NCBI RefSeq assembly: GCF_003711515.1
Contig: NW_021167085.1
Coordinates: 1,781,691 to 1,845,690, forward strand
Direction: 5' to 3'
DNA: 64,000 bases
DNA from: Sodiomyces alkalinus F11
Taxonomy: Eukaryota > Ascomycota > Sordariomycetes > Glomerellales > Plectosphaerellaceae
Part shown: positions 46,368-55,925 of the stretch, one piece after another
Numbering within the stretch: position 1 is the stretch's first letter
How the letters are laid out: each line of letters starts with the position of its first letter
Made by a program: the position numbers and the translations under genes
Notes under the pieces: generated by a model
What the model was told of the DNA's origin: nothing
Databases searched by the model: none
The model's input: the letters and a program-made list of their open reading frames with translations, nothing else

Positions 46368-47701
46368 TCATGCCCAGGTCTTCGCGGAGCGGCGGAAACG
46401 CGACTTCCTGCTGTTCAACGCCTCCACCAACGCCGCATGTTCGGCCGCCGTGACGGGGATAACGGTACCATGGCGGGGGCTCCTCGGAAGGTTATACGAG
46501 CTCGAAACCTTCCAGTCAGGACTGCCAATATCGTCCGTCTCGAGCGGGATGTATCCACGACCGCCATACTCATCGACGAAGAGGTAGAACTTGTCGCCGT
46601 GCACGTCGCCCGGGTTGGCACGGAAGGCCGTGGGTCCCTCGACGGCGCTGGTGCCGGCCTCGGCGCCTATACACGACCCCTGCACCGCCCACGCGTCGAG
46701 CGGATCGAGCAGGAAGCCGGCCTGCTCTTGGATGATATCCGTGCAGCCCGTGGCGGCGCCCTCGTCCTTGGTGAACCGGTACAGCGTGCCGTCGGCCTCG
46801 AGGACGGTGGTGTCGATGCGGGAATCGCCGGCATCCTGCCAGATCTGCGGCTCGCCGAAGGTGACGAAGTCTCGGGTGAGGGAGTAGAGCATGCGGTGGT
46901 ACGACGCGCCGTCGTGGTTCGGGTCGTTTTCCTGGTCGTACAGCGACGATGCCCAGAAGACGGCGTAGGAGCCGAGTTCCGGGACGTAAAACGCCTCCGG
47001 GGCCCACGTGTTCCCGGCGTTGGACGGCGAGACCAGTACGTGGCGTTGCTCGGACCAGTTTACCAGGTCGTGCGACTCCCAGACCTCGAGGTAGTGGCTG
47101 CCCCGGCGGACCGCGTCACCCCAGGAAGTCCCGCTGCCGATGGAAAGGTCGGTCGCGATGAGGTAGAACGTGTCCCCTTCGGGCGAACGAATGAGGAATG
47201 GGTCGCGCAGACCTCTGGTGCCGTGCTCGGAGCGGAGGACGGGCTCGCCACCGTTTAGCTCCTGCCAGTCCAGGGCATCGTTGCCGACGCTGGCCGCGAA
47301 GAAAATATTCTCCCCGCGCAGGCTGCTTTCGGTGAAGTACGAGAAGGCATACCCTTCGAAGGGGTCGAGCTGGACGGCAGGAAGGATCGAGGCGTTGAAT
47401 GGCGCTCGTGCAGCTCCCCTTGGTCTTCGATGGAGGCGACGAGTTCAACTTGGGCGTTGATGCTCGGCTGCCGCGTGACGATGCCGTCGGCCGAGATGAT
47501 ATGCGGGTCGCTGCTCTGCCAAGTCACGGCGAACCCTTCGGAGGATTCAGGAAGGTGGAGGTTGCCGCGGACAGCGTGAACGTTGGTGACTCTGAGGGCC
47601 GCAAGGGCGTCTTCGACTGAGGCCGCTGTCACCTCTAGCACGGTCAAGGCCAGAAGAAAAAGCAGGTTGGGAGACGAGAGGGCTCTGTGAGGGGACACCA
47701 T
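46368..47701 (-). pseudogene. GH43 glycoside hydrolase with Ig-like N-terminus, frameshifted
   Basis: Start at 47701 with a signal peptide (NLLFLLALTVLEVTAA) and an Ig-like region (VTWQSSDPHIISADGIVTRQ, about codons 60-80) of the kind found before some GH43 catalytic domains. Near 47,400-47,420 the frame changes: the catalytic domain lies one frame over, from FNASILPAVQLDPFEGYAF to the stop at 46368. It holds GLRDPFLIRSPEGD (base Asp), NTWAPEAFYVPELG, RIDTTVLEADGTLYRFTKDE and SAVEGPTAFRA (acid Glu in EGP), ending with the family-typical SPRHGTVIPVT. No intron explains the shift; a missing base would restore it. It is thus either a young pseudogene or an assembly error. Expected role: secreted arabinan/arabinoxylan side-chain hydrolysis. 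Confidence 0.75.
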
Positions 47702-49993
47702 CTTTACAAACTATGTCATACACTCGAGTTGGAACGCATTAGAGAGCGTTCGCAAGTTCGCTAACAGGCTACCCATCCTCTTTATACGAATCGATCATCA
47801 CGGGCACAGTGGACCCCAGACTTGGAGGGCTTTTCCAAGGGTTTGTGCCTTTGTGGGGGAACCGGCTCTTGGAAACCACCGAAAACAAGACCGGACGGGA
47901 TCGGAATGTCTTCCAGATGCGAGTAGAGTCGGATAAAAACCGAACGATCATGACCAAGACGGTCTCTCCTCCGATCAAGACGAGACAATCGGGGTCCTCA
48001 TCTATGCCGGGTCAAGGACCAGGGGTTTATAAGAAGACGCCCGTTTATTCGTGCGGGAAATCAATGTACGTGTAGCCTCACTGGGCGTTAAACCATTGCC
48101 GTCTGGGGACATGATGTCACATAACGCCAAGAAATCGGCATATCATTAGCAATTGCCGAGGACAAGTCACAAACCATGCAGAGGAACCTCACGGGGGCCA
48201 AGATGGGGAAGAAAGGGTCCAGCTGCCCGCGAGAGCGCTTCGTCAATGGTCGGTCGAAATCAGGGCAAATCCAGAACAAGCAAATGTCTGCCGAGAAGTT
48301 TAGAAACTTAACGGACATTAAAAGATCAGGGAACCCGAGTGAAGCGCTCGAATGAAACGTGTTTGGGTAGTGCGGAACGGGAAGAGGAGCATGGGGTTGA
48401 TATCCTAAAAATGACCCAATATAAGTCATTTGAAGACTTATATTCACCCCCAGGAGGGGATTCCCGCTGGGTATGATGACGAGTCACTTCTTCATGTTAG
48501 CCACCTAGCAGCTTCAACTTAAACTCGAGGAAGCTGAGGCTCAACAGGTCTATCTTTCCTCTTATGTACGTACCTTACTTTATACTCCTGCCCAACTTGC
48601 GAGGCATGGATTTGAAGAAACAGAAGCCAGGAACTCTGCATGTTTTATTGGAGGTGGGTTTGTTCCTCGAAATAGGATGAGATCCATCATCCCGATTCCC
48701 GTCCTTCAGAGAACTTAGGTCCTTCTGCCAGCCGGCGCAGATTCAGTTGGAGTTTTGCAGTAGGATGCAATCATGACTCTATTGCCCCTTCCTCTGTGTC
48801 TTGCACTCCATCAACTCAACAACTCTCCTTTGGCCCTGGTCGTCGGATCTGGACTCGGCCGTAGTGTTGCCAAGGGAGGTGGGGATGGAGCAAAACCCGG
48901 GCCAAGCTTCGTGGCCCGTAGGCACGAAGATCCCCTTTTGGGTCAGTGGCGAAGCTTCAGCGTGTCGTGTCTTATGTCAGCAACTCTGAGATTGAAATTT
49001 TCTGGAAAAGAAGAGAAAGCCGAGTCTGCAAGGGACCTCGTCCACCCCACTGGCATACTCCTTAAAAAGAAAGCCGCTTCTACGAAATATTACTGGACAT
49101 TACTCCGTTAATTCAACACTAAGGTAGTGTAGAAGTCAGGAACAGACCGAGCTCCCTAAGAGACGGTACATACCAAGACATGTAATTATGGGCCTTGTCC
49201 AACTTGATTTTTGTTCTGTGGGTATTACTCTGGATTATTAGTGTATTGCTGGCATAAAAGTCTGCATAAAAAGTGATCAGGGTCGAAACTACCATGTACG
49301 TTCTTAATAGGTGCTCTAACCTCTAGGTACCAGCAGGTCATGTGTCTGCACGGATCGTTATAAAAGGCATCCAACTCGGTTCGTACCTGGCCGTACCTTG
49401 TACAAATAGGTACACAATCCCAGTTGTCAACAGGTCCACTCTCTTGGATATATGGACCCACCTTCGTTGAATACGAGACCCCCAATATCCTGCTTAGTAC
49501 GTGTCTAGCTCCAGGGACTCAAGTCTTTCTTTTTCATCCCATTCGTGACACGCCGTTGTTGCCTTTTCCTGTGCTGCTGCATCCCGCCACCAAACCTCCA
49601 TCAGCATCACACTCCGTTAGCAACTCTCTCCTTTTCTCTCCAACGCTCTTTTTCCTTCAGACATTCGCTTGCTTCCGCTTGTCCATAAACGGCGTATCCC
49701 ATTACCCCCTTTTTTACCTTCTCCTTGTTACCCTCGATTGTTGTCACAGCCGAACGTCGTCGAAGAAAGCGACAGCCAACCAGTCCATTCCCTCCGTCGA
49801 TTGCAGGACGCCCAGTGCCTATCTTTCGTGCAGGCACCCTGATAATAAATAAACTTCCGATACAAGCTACGGCATCTCTGTGGTCGATCTGTCTGCCAGC
49901 ACTCGTGTTATAGGGGCACCGGCTATTCCCCAGGTCTCCTGACACCTACCCATCCCTCACTCGAATCCCTCATCAACCCAACCTCGCCAGACC
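47702..49993. other. intergenic, no supported gene
   Basis: Promoter of the minus-strand GH43 on the left and a long C/T-rich 5' leader of the Mid2-like gene on the right (about 49500-49990). Several 60-140-codon ORFs overlap on both strands; none has a recognisable domain. Confidence 0.5.
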
Positions 49994-50920
49994 ATGTACC
50001 CGGCAAAGCTTTTTCATCTACTTCTGGTGGCCATCGGCTTCATCGCCGCCACTCAGGCTGCGTACCGCAACGATGCCAGGCTAGAACAACGAATGAGCCT
50101 CCGTCTACGACAAAACGACGACGCATCACCCCCTGCATCAGATGACGCTCCTCCGCCTACGCCCTCCGATCCTGGCGACGATCCTGCTCCCACCAGCGAG
50201 ACGGAGCCCCCCCCCACCACCACCACCACCACCACCACTGAGCCTACCACTCGGCCGACATCTCCCACGACGCCCCCTGCCACAAGCGACGAGCCGACCT
50301 CCGCGAGTGAGCCCGATGACGAGCCAACTCCCTCCCCCGAGCCTTCCGCGCCCCCAACTCGGACCACTACCACCACGTCCACCACAAGCACCCCTGCCTC
50401 GGGCGATGACGACGACGATGATGACGACGACGACCAACAGACTCCCACCTCGCGGACGTCGCCGACATCAACGGCCGAGCCGGTCACATCGATCATCACC
50501 ACGATCATCTATACCACCGACACCGACGGTGTGCCGACCTCCATTACGTCCGAAATTGTGACCACCAACACGCCCGCCGACCTCGTGGGCGGCGAGTCCG
50601 GCGACAGCAACGACGGCATGCCGACCAGGGACCGCAACATCCTGATCGGCGTCCTGGTCGGCGTGGGCGGAGCTGTCATCCTCGGTGCCCTGGCCTTCGT
50701 CGGCTGGCGTCTTTGGGGCCGCAAGAAGCGCAACGACGACAACGATCAGCTCATGGACTACACCACGGCTGGCACAAGCGCTTTTAACAGCGATCCCAAG
50801 AGTGATGCCGTGTCCGGGTCGACCGCCGCCCCGGCTGCCGGGCCCGGCCGCACCCCGTTCCAGACAACGCTCGAGAACTATCACCAGCCGAGCCAAGTCA
50901 ATGCCTCTTCTAACTTTTAA
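49994..50920 (+). CDS. Mid2-like single-pass surface protein, mucin-type
   Basis: 308 codons, single exon. An N-terminal signal peptide (KLFHLLLVAIGFIAATQAA) is followed by ~180 residues rich in Thr, Ser and Pro, with Thr runs (codons at ~50214-50240), a run of ten Asp (~50407-50436) and TSIITTIIYTTDTDGVPTS. One transmembrane helix at about residues 215-242 (NILIGVLVGVGGAVILGALA) ends in WRLWGRKKR, a stop-transfer signal, and a ~60-residue cytosolic tail follows. This is the architecture of fungal wall-stress sensors of the Mid2/Wsc type: a rigid O-mannosylated extracellular rod and a short signalling tail. There is no WSC or other cysteine domain, so Mid2-like is the better description. The role is inferred from architecture only. 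Confidence 0.75.
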   Translation: MYPAKLFHLLLVAIGFIAATQAAYRNDARLEQRMSLRLRQNDDASPPASDDAPPPTPSDPGDDPAPTSETEPPPTTTTTTTTEPTTRPTSPTTPPATSDEPTSASEPDDEPTPSPEPSAPPTRTTTTTSTTSTPASGDDDDDDDDDDQQTPTSRTSPTSTAEPVTSIITTIIYTTDTDGVPTSITSEIVTTNTPADLVGGESGDSNDGMPTRDRNILIGVLVGVGGAVILGALAFVGWRLWGRKKRNDDNDQLMDYTTAGTSAFNSDPKSDAVSGSTAAPAAGPGRTPFQTTLENYHQPSQVNASSNF

Positions 50921-51958
50921 AGAAAGCGTTGCTCCCTAGGAACAGCGGGGCTTGGAGAGGCAGAGTGGCGAGGGGTGGTTTGAACAAGGGATGGGCGTTC
51001 TCTGTTTTCTCTCTCGGTGATACGCATCCCCGACAACATGTGGGAGTTGTGGACCGTACCGACATTTCCTTTTCTCTTTTACATCTTTCCTCCCTCTTTG
51101 ACCCCCCTCCTTTTCTTCATTCTCCAACATGGCATCAGAGGCGGCTCGTGCATTTACGGAAGCCTGACTTGGCGAATTGCATCAAGACTGCGCTCTTTGC
51201 GATCTTCCTTAAACTAATGGTACTCTTTCGTCTTTCCTACCTCTGCATGCGTACATACCCCGAGTCATATTTTGCTACATTGACAAGGAGGAAGCAAATA
51301 GCACACAGCAAATACGCACACAATTTCATACACCACTCGTGCACGTTATGGTACAAATTGATAGAATTAATAAATACATAAATGGTTTGACGGCTCAGCC
51401 CAGACTCACCGTCCAAGTGAACTACAGGTATTGAGGACGTTGAAGTGTATAATAACCAATATGGCCTTGGGGTCATTCCGAGCAAATAAAGCATGGAGCA
51501 TGGTTGAATGGAATAAGTAGATCGAGACGAGACCATCCTCTCATGTCTTCCCGAAGTCCGAGGATGTCACGTGCACCCCCAACTCCAAAACCAGACCAAG
51601 TTGCGCGGCGTCTCAGGGATGTTTCGGATCACGAGTCCGACGTCCTTAGCGAATTCGTGGATTCAAGCCCCTTCCGGGGTCATGTCTTAAACTCACAATC
51701 AACTCTTGGCTTCCTGGGGGGTTTTTTTTTGCTCCTGTCGCTGGTTCGATTTTGATTGCGAAGTCCTCCAGACGAAGATATTGTGAGATTTCCTCTCAGC
51801 CCACCCGCCACTTTCCCTGCGTCCGGCACCCGCGATTCTCGATCCCAGCTATAATAATCGCCAGCTAGCATCGATTACTGGTCTTCCGTGCGCCGCGGCC
51901 CGTGACGGAGAAGAAACCCTGAAGAAGGGAAGAAAAAAAAAGAAAGAAAGACAAGACA
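50921..51958. other. intergenic, no supported gene
   Basis: 3' UTR of the Mid2-like gene, then the promoter and A/G-rich leader of the next gene (AAGAAAGAAAGACAAGACA just before the ATG at 51959). ORFs here have no domain. Confidence 0.5.
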
Positions 51959-52552
51959 ATGCTATCACGATTCCGATGGACGAGCATCATAGCAGTCGCG
52001 CTCGCCGTCATGTCGACGGCAGTTTTGTCCATGGACATCCACGAAGGTCTGCATGAGGAAATGCACTTTGGCTGGCAAATGGGCCTGCGGGCACGGCAAT
52101 CTGCACAGAACCTACAGTTCTTCGGCGAGTCCATAGGCGGCGCCTCGGCCCCTGCGGTACGATCCAGATTCCATCACAGTACTCTTCAGAGAGAGGAACT
52201 CCCCATATCTATTATTTGGCGCAATCCGGACTGACTCGTGTGTGTTGATGGGGGTAATAGATTACGCAGTCGGACAATCCTGACAGACCATTCTTCGTTG
52301 AGGGTGATACTTTCGTACGACCGGCCCATCCCTTTTGCACCCTTTTTGCTTTTTGCGCCTTGATACGAATGTTGACATGACAACTAATTCTCCGGCCAGC
52401 CCGACTTCAAAACAGCTGCGGACCGAGCCTGCGACCTCCAGAAGAATAACTGCGCCGAGGCAGCGAACAATGGAGGAGGTGCCCACGAGGTCCGTGATTG
52501 TGACCAGCAGAATGGTTTGTTCACTCCCCCTTGTCTTTCCCGGCCATCGTAG
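51959..52552 (+). CDS. small secreted protein, three exons
   Basis: Predicted exons 51959-52156, 52270-52314 and 52400-52552; all junctions are GT-AG and phase 0, giving 131 aa. The N-terminus is a signal peptide (SIIAVALAVMSTAVLS). Exon 2 encodes RPFFVEGDTF, and exon 3 encodes DFKTAADRACDLQKNNCAEA followed by DCDQQN. Together they match a C-terminal pattern common in fungal secreted proteins (RPF-V-G-TF ... A-.-SCD-Q-N-CA-.-AN ... DCD-Q). The third exon can end at the TAG at 52550-52552 or splice once more (donor near 52515, acceptor at 52586) to a 10-residue alternative end; I kept the simpler form. Function is unknown; secretion and paired cysteines suggest a cell-wall or extracellular role. 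Confidence 0.6.
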
Positions 52553-52849
52553 CCGCATCCATTGTTCTGCGCTGCTTTTTGTGTAGGTATGCTGATCATC
52601 CGTGGGGACATGACATAGACCGGTGCAAGGCGAGCATCCCCCAGGCGACGCGAACGAGTTTCGAAGACGACCCTCAGCCGGCTCTCGTGAGCTCGGATGC
52701 CAACTTTGATTATTTCTGTGATACTTAAGGGCAAGGAGGGTTTTGGCGTATTTGGGAGAGTGCAAGAAGCGAACCATGACCGGCGATATCCTGTTTATGT
52801 GGCAATGTCTCTGTGTCGCCGCTGAAGCCGCTCGCTTCGGCCGCCTTGG

Positions 52850-53154
52850 CGACCTTTTGGGGGGGGGGAAGAGGTCCTGGAAGCGGATGACTGGAAGGAT
52901 GCTACTTCGTGGAACGGGTCGAGTTCCCCAACATCCTGGCGGTCCATTTTGTCATCTACGGGCCGCTGGGGCGTGGTGTCAGTGGGTGTCGACTTCTCGA
53001 TGCGCTTGGCAAGGGTTTCGCCGATTTCATCAGGGACCGAGTGGTGGATGTTCCTGAAAGGTTCCTGCGGGATGTGGAAGAGGTCAAGGCAGAAAGGCTT
53101 GTTCTGTTGTCGTCTTGTCTTGAAGATTCTGTCTGTCCGTGGAAAGGTGGCTAG
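52850..53154 (+). pseudogene. AtuA-family C-terminal domain relic
   Basis: The plus-strand frame from about 52902 reads YFVERVEFPNILAVHFVIYG, then PLGRGVSGCRLLDALGKGFA and DFIRDRVVDVPERFL, to a stop at 53152-53154. This is the conserved end of fungal AtuA-like (acyclic terpene utilisation) proteins, in which RVEFP-I-AVHFVLY..L..GV precedes a D-LGK-..EFLR.R.V.IP segment. The expected preceding GRSGDKG motif is absent, and the residues just upstream (EADDWK) are in another frame, so the piece is a truncated, frameshifted relic. It lies ~300 bases after the small secreted protein gene. Confidence 0.55.
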
Positions 53155-53335
53155 TAGCATTAGTTTTGATAGAATATCGACCCTACCTCTTCGACTCCCG
53201 TCTCGTCCTGTTTATTGTCCTTCTTTCTTTGAGGTTGCAGTTCAGCTGACCATTGCCCCCCCCTGCTGACCTGACCATTGCCCCTGTGCTACCCCCCTGC
53301 TAGCGTAAAGTTCACCTGACCTGACCATTACTATA

Positions 53336-53402
53336 GGCTTCAGACCTCGCCCGACCATTGCTCGCCAAGCCAGTAACAATGGTCGGGTGAGGTCTACAGG
53401 CC
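53336..53402. repeat. imperfect inverted repeat, ~25-bp arms
   Basis: Arms 53336-53360 and 53377-53402 are complementary with few mismatches around a core CCCGACCATTG/CAATGGTCGGG, with a 16-base loop. Upstream (53247-53330), direct repeats of CTGACCATTGCCCC and ACCTGACCATT add to the structure. Confidence 0.75.
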
Positions 53403-53413
53403 GGAAGGGTGTT

Positions 53414-53515
53414 AATATATCACGTGACCTGGTTATTAGTATACAGAAGGGGGTATATATCACGTGACCTTATTATTAGTATACGGAAGGGGGCCAATAT
53501 ATCACGTGACCGGGT
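53414..53515. repeat. ~40-bp tandem repeat with CACGTGACC, three copies
   Basis: Copies of AATATATCACGTGACC followed by TTATTAGTATAC and GAAGGGGG occur with CACGTGACC at 53421, 53461 and 53503; the third copy is truncated. Each holds the E-box palindrome CACGTG. A further ATCACGTGATATCAC occurs at about 53920. Confidence 0.85.
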
Positions 53516-54034
53516 TAACTTTGTCAAGATCGCCTTGAAGACTTGAAGACTTACAAAGTCATTAGTTCGTATAAGGTGTTTTATGCTTGATATCGGGAGT
53601 GGAATTTGTGGAACTGGTGGGACTACCCTCGCGACACCCAGTCCATACCGGTACGGAGTACAAGGTAAGGTAGTTAGGTACCTCAATTGCCGAGGTGGAT
53701 TGTGCATGATGGAAGTGGATTCAGAATTTATCCGAATTTAACAGTGCCTCCACACAGTGCCATATCGAAGGTACTTTGTTTCTCCGTAGGTCATCCGGTG
53801 TATGGATAAGGTAGTATGTTCTCCGTGCTGAACACTAAGTACATTATGGCTTGTACTCCCAAAATATCAGTCAGTCCTTCGGTTGGAGCGCATATGAGCA
53901 GGCGGGGACGGCGATGAATCACGTGATATCACATGTACTGGACGCGAAGATTAATGTGGGAAATCCCCGACCCCGACGTTTAAAACTGCCGTCATGCCTC
54001 TTGGCCACGAACGGGCGAAAGCCGTTTCGATCTA

Positions 54035-54040
54035 TTAGCC
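54035..54040 (-). promoter_or_regulatory. possible XlnR/Xyr1-type site upstream of GH43
   Basis: GGCTAA on the minus strand, ~290 bases upstream of the GH43 start. GGCTAA-type words are the known binding core of the xylanase regulator XlnR/Xyr1, but a six-base match is weak evidence. Confidence 0.2.
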
Positions 54041-54329
54041 TTAATTGCCTCCGTTACGCTTAAAGCAATCCGGAAACTAGAGGCCCGAGATGACCAGCAT
54101 TTGTAGCCACCATGACGAAGCAATGTGACTCTGAAAGGGGGGTGGTTATTAGGGGTGTTGACAGCAGGCGGGTTGTGTGAACGGTGAGTTGTGTCGGCCG
54201 TCAAGACAAGCATCGCAGGGCAATGAAAAGAAATGTCCCCCTCCTTTTTTTCTTTTCCCCCTCGGACCTTCGAAGGAGCGCTTCCTATCAATTGACATCG
54301 ACTCGGTTCCTGCCCGTATGACAGTCACC

Positions 54330-55925
54330 ATGGATCGACTTGTCCTGCTCCTGGGCGTCTTCCTCGCCGCCGCTCCTTTACCGGCGAAAGCGTCGTGTGA
54401 GGACAACGCCACATTCAGCAATCCCCTCATCTACTCGGATTTCCCCGACAACGACGTGTTTGTAGGGCCGGACGGGTTTTACTACTTTTCCGCATCCAAC
54501 TTCCACTATAGCCCTGGTGCGCCGATCCTCCGCTCCGATGACCTCGTGAACTGGGACGTCGTCGGCCATTCTCTCCCTCGCCTGACCTTCGGCGACGGGT
54601 ACGACCTCCCCGCTAACGGCAACTATGCCTATCGCGGAGGCACGTGGGCTTCGACCCTGCGGTACCGCGAGAGCACCGGACTCTGGTACTGGATCGGCTG
54701 CATCAACTTCTACCACACCTGGGTCTTCACCGCCCCGTCTCCCGAGGGCCCTTGGTCGAACAATGGTAACCTTGGCGATGGCAACTGCTACTACGACAAC
54801 GGCCTGTTGATTGACGACGACGATACCATGTATGTCGTCCACGGATCCGAAGACGTCCATGTGGCCCAGCTTTCACCAAACGGCTTCAGCGAAGTGAGGA
54901 AGCAAAGAGTCTTCGGCATCTCCGACGTTGGCGTCGACAGTCTGGAAGGGAACCGCATGTACAAGATCAACGGTCTCTACTACATCCTCAACGACAGGCC
55001 CGGCGGCACCACGTACATCTGGAAGTCTGAAAGCCCATGGGGCCCTTACGAATCCAAGATCCTCGTCCAGGACATTACTCCGCCTCTGCAGGGCGGTAAC
55101 TCGCCGCACCAGGGAAGCCTCATCGAGACGACCAACGGAGACTGGTACTTCATGTCCTTCACCTGGGCGTACCCCGCCGGCCGGCTTCCGGTCCTGGCTC
55201 CAATTACATGGGGCGACGACGGTTTCCCCGTTTTCGTAACCGGCGACAACGGCGGCTGGGGCACCGAGTACCCCGTGCCCCATCCCGAGTACGCGGAGCC
55301 GCCCAAGGACTGGACGCGGGCCGACTTCTTCGAGGGCACCTCCCTCGACCCGTCGTGGGAGTGGAATCACAACCCGGACGACAGCGCTTATGTGGTCAAT
55401 GACGGCCTGACGCTCCGCACCGCTAGCGTGACCAACGACCTGTACGCGGCACGGAATACCCTCACGCACCGCACCCATGGCGAGTTCCCTGTGGGCACCG
55501 TGGAGATCGACTTCGCCAACATGGCGGACGGCGACCTGGCGGGTTTGGCCGCCTTCCGTGACCAGAGCGCCTACATCGCTGTTCGTCGGAGCGGCGACGA
55601 CTACACGCTCACCACAAGGCACAACTTGGTCATTGACGAATGGAGCGGGGACCACGTCGATTCCGGTTACGAAGTGGCCACTGCGCCGGTACCTGCCGGC
55701 ACGAGGAAGGTCTGGCTGCGAGCCGAATTGGACACTCGGCCTTCTGGATCCCGGGATGCCAACTTCCTCTATAGCTGGGATGGAGAGAACTTCCAGCAGC
55801 TGGGCTCTACCTACGAGCTGTATGATGGCTGGGCCTTCTTCATCGCCTACCGCTTTGGCATCTTCAACTACGCTACCAGAGCTTTGGGTGGTTCGATCCA
55901 CGTAGAGTCTTTCACGGCTGCATGA
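54330..55925 (+). CDS. secreted GH43 beta-xylosidase/arabinofuranosidase-like enzyme
   Basis: The open frame starts at 54177, but the signal peptide begins at ATG 54318 or, better, at 54330, where the context is CACCATGG (MDRLVLLLGVFLAAAPLPAKA). From there the protein is 531 aa. The five-bladed GH43 catalytic domain spans about residues 25-340. It has NPLIYSDFPDNDVFVGPDGF (base Asp), WASTLRYRESTGLWYW, NCYYDNGLLIDDDDTMYVVHG (pKa Asp), DSLEGNRMYKINGLYYI (acid Glu in the EG motif) and SPHQGSLIETTNGDWYFMSF. A C-terminal beta-sandwich of the GH43_C2 type follows (FFEGTSLDPSWEWNHNP to the end). All catalytic positions are present and no frameshift is seen. Role: extracellular release of xylose or arabinose from plant hemicellulose; the exact substrate cannot be read from sequence. 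Confidence 0.88.
   Translation: MDRLVLLLGVFLAAAPLPAKASCEDNATFSNPLIYSDFPDNDVFVGPDGFYYFSASNFHYSPGAPILRSDDLVNWDVVGHSLPRLTFGDGYDLPANGNYAYRGGTWASTLRYRESTGLWYWIGCINFYHTWVFTAPSPEGPWSNNGNLGDGNCYYDNGLLIDDDDTMYVVHGSEDVHVAQLSPNGFSEVRKQRVFGISDVGVDSLEGNRMYKINGLYYILNDRPGGTTYIWKSESPWGPYESKILVQDITPPLQGGNSPHQGSLIETTNGDWYFMSFTWAYPAGRLPVLAPITWGDDGFPVFVTGDNGGWGTEYPVPHPEYAEPPKDWTRADFFEGTSLDPSWEWNHNPDDSAYVVNDGLTLRTASVTNDLYAARNTLTHRTHGEFPVGTVEIDFANMADGDLAGLAAFRDQSAYIAVRRSGDDYTLTTRHNLVIDEWSGDHVDSGYEVATAPVPAGTRKVWLRAELDTRPSGSRDANFLYSWDGENFQQLGSTYELYDGWAFFIAYRFGIFNYATRALGGSIHVESFTAA

Noticed and set aside
52795..53160. 121-codon minus-strand ORF
   Set aside because: The opposite strand carries the AtuA-like segment, which explains the openness better.
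53414..53515. Repeat array that could suggest a CRISPR
   Set aside because: Eukaryotic context, only three adjacent copies, no unique spacers and no cas genes.
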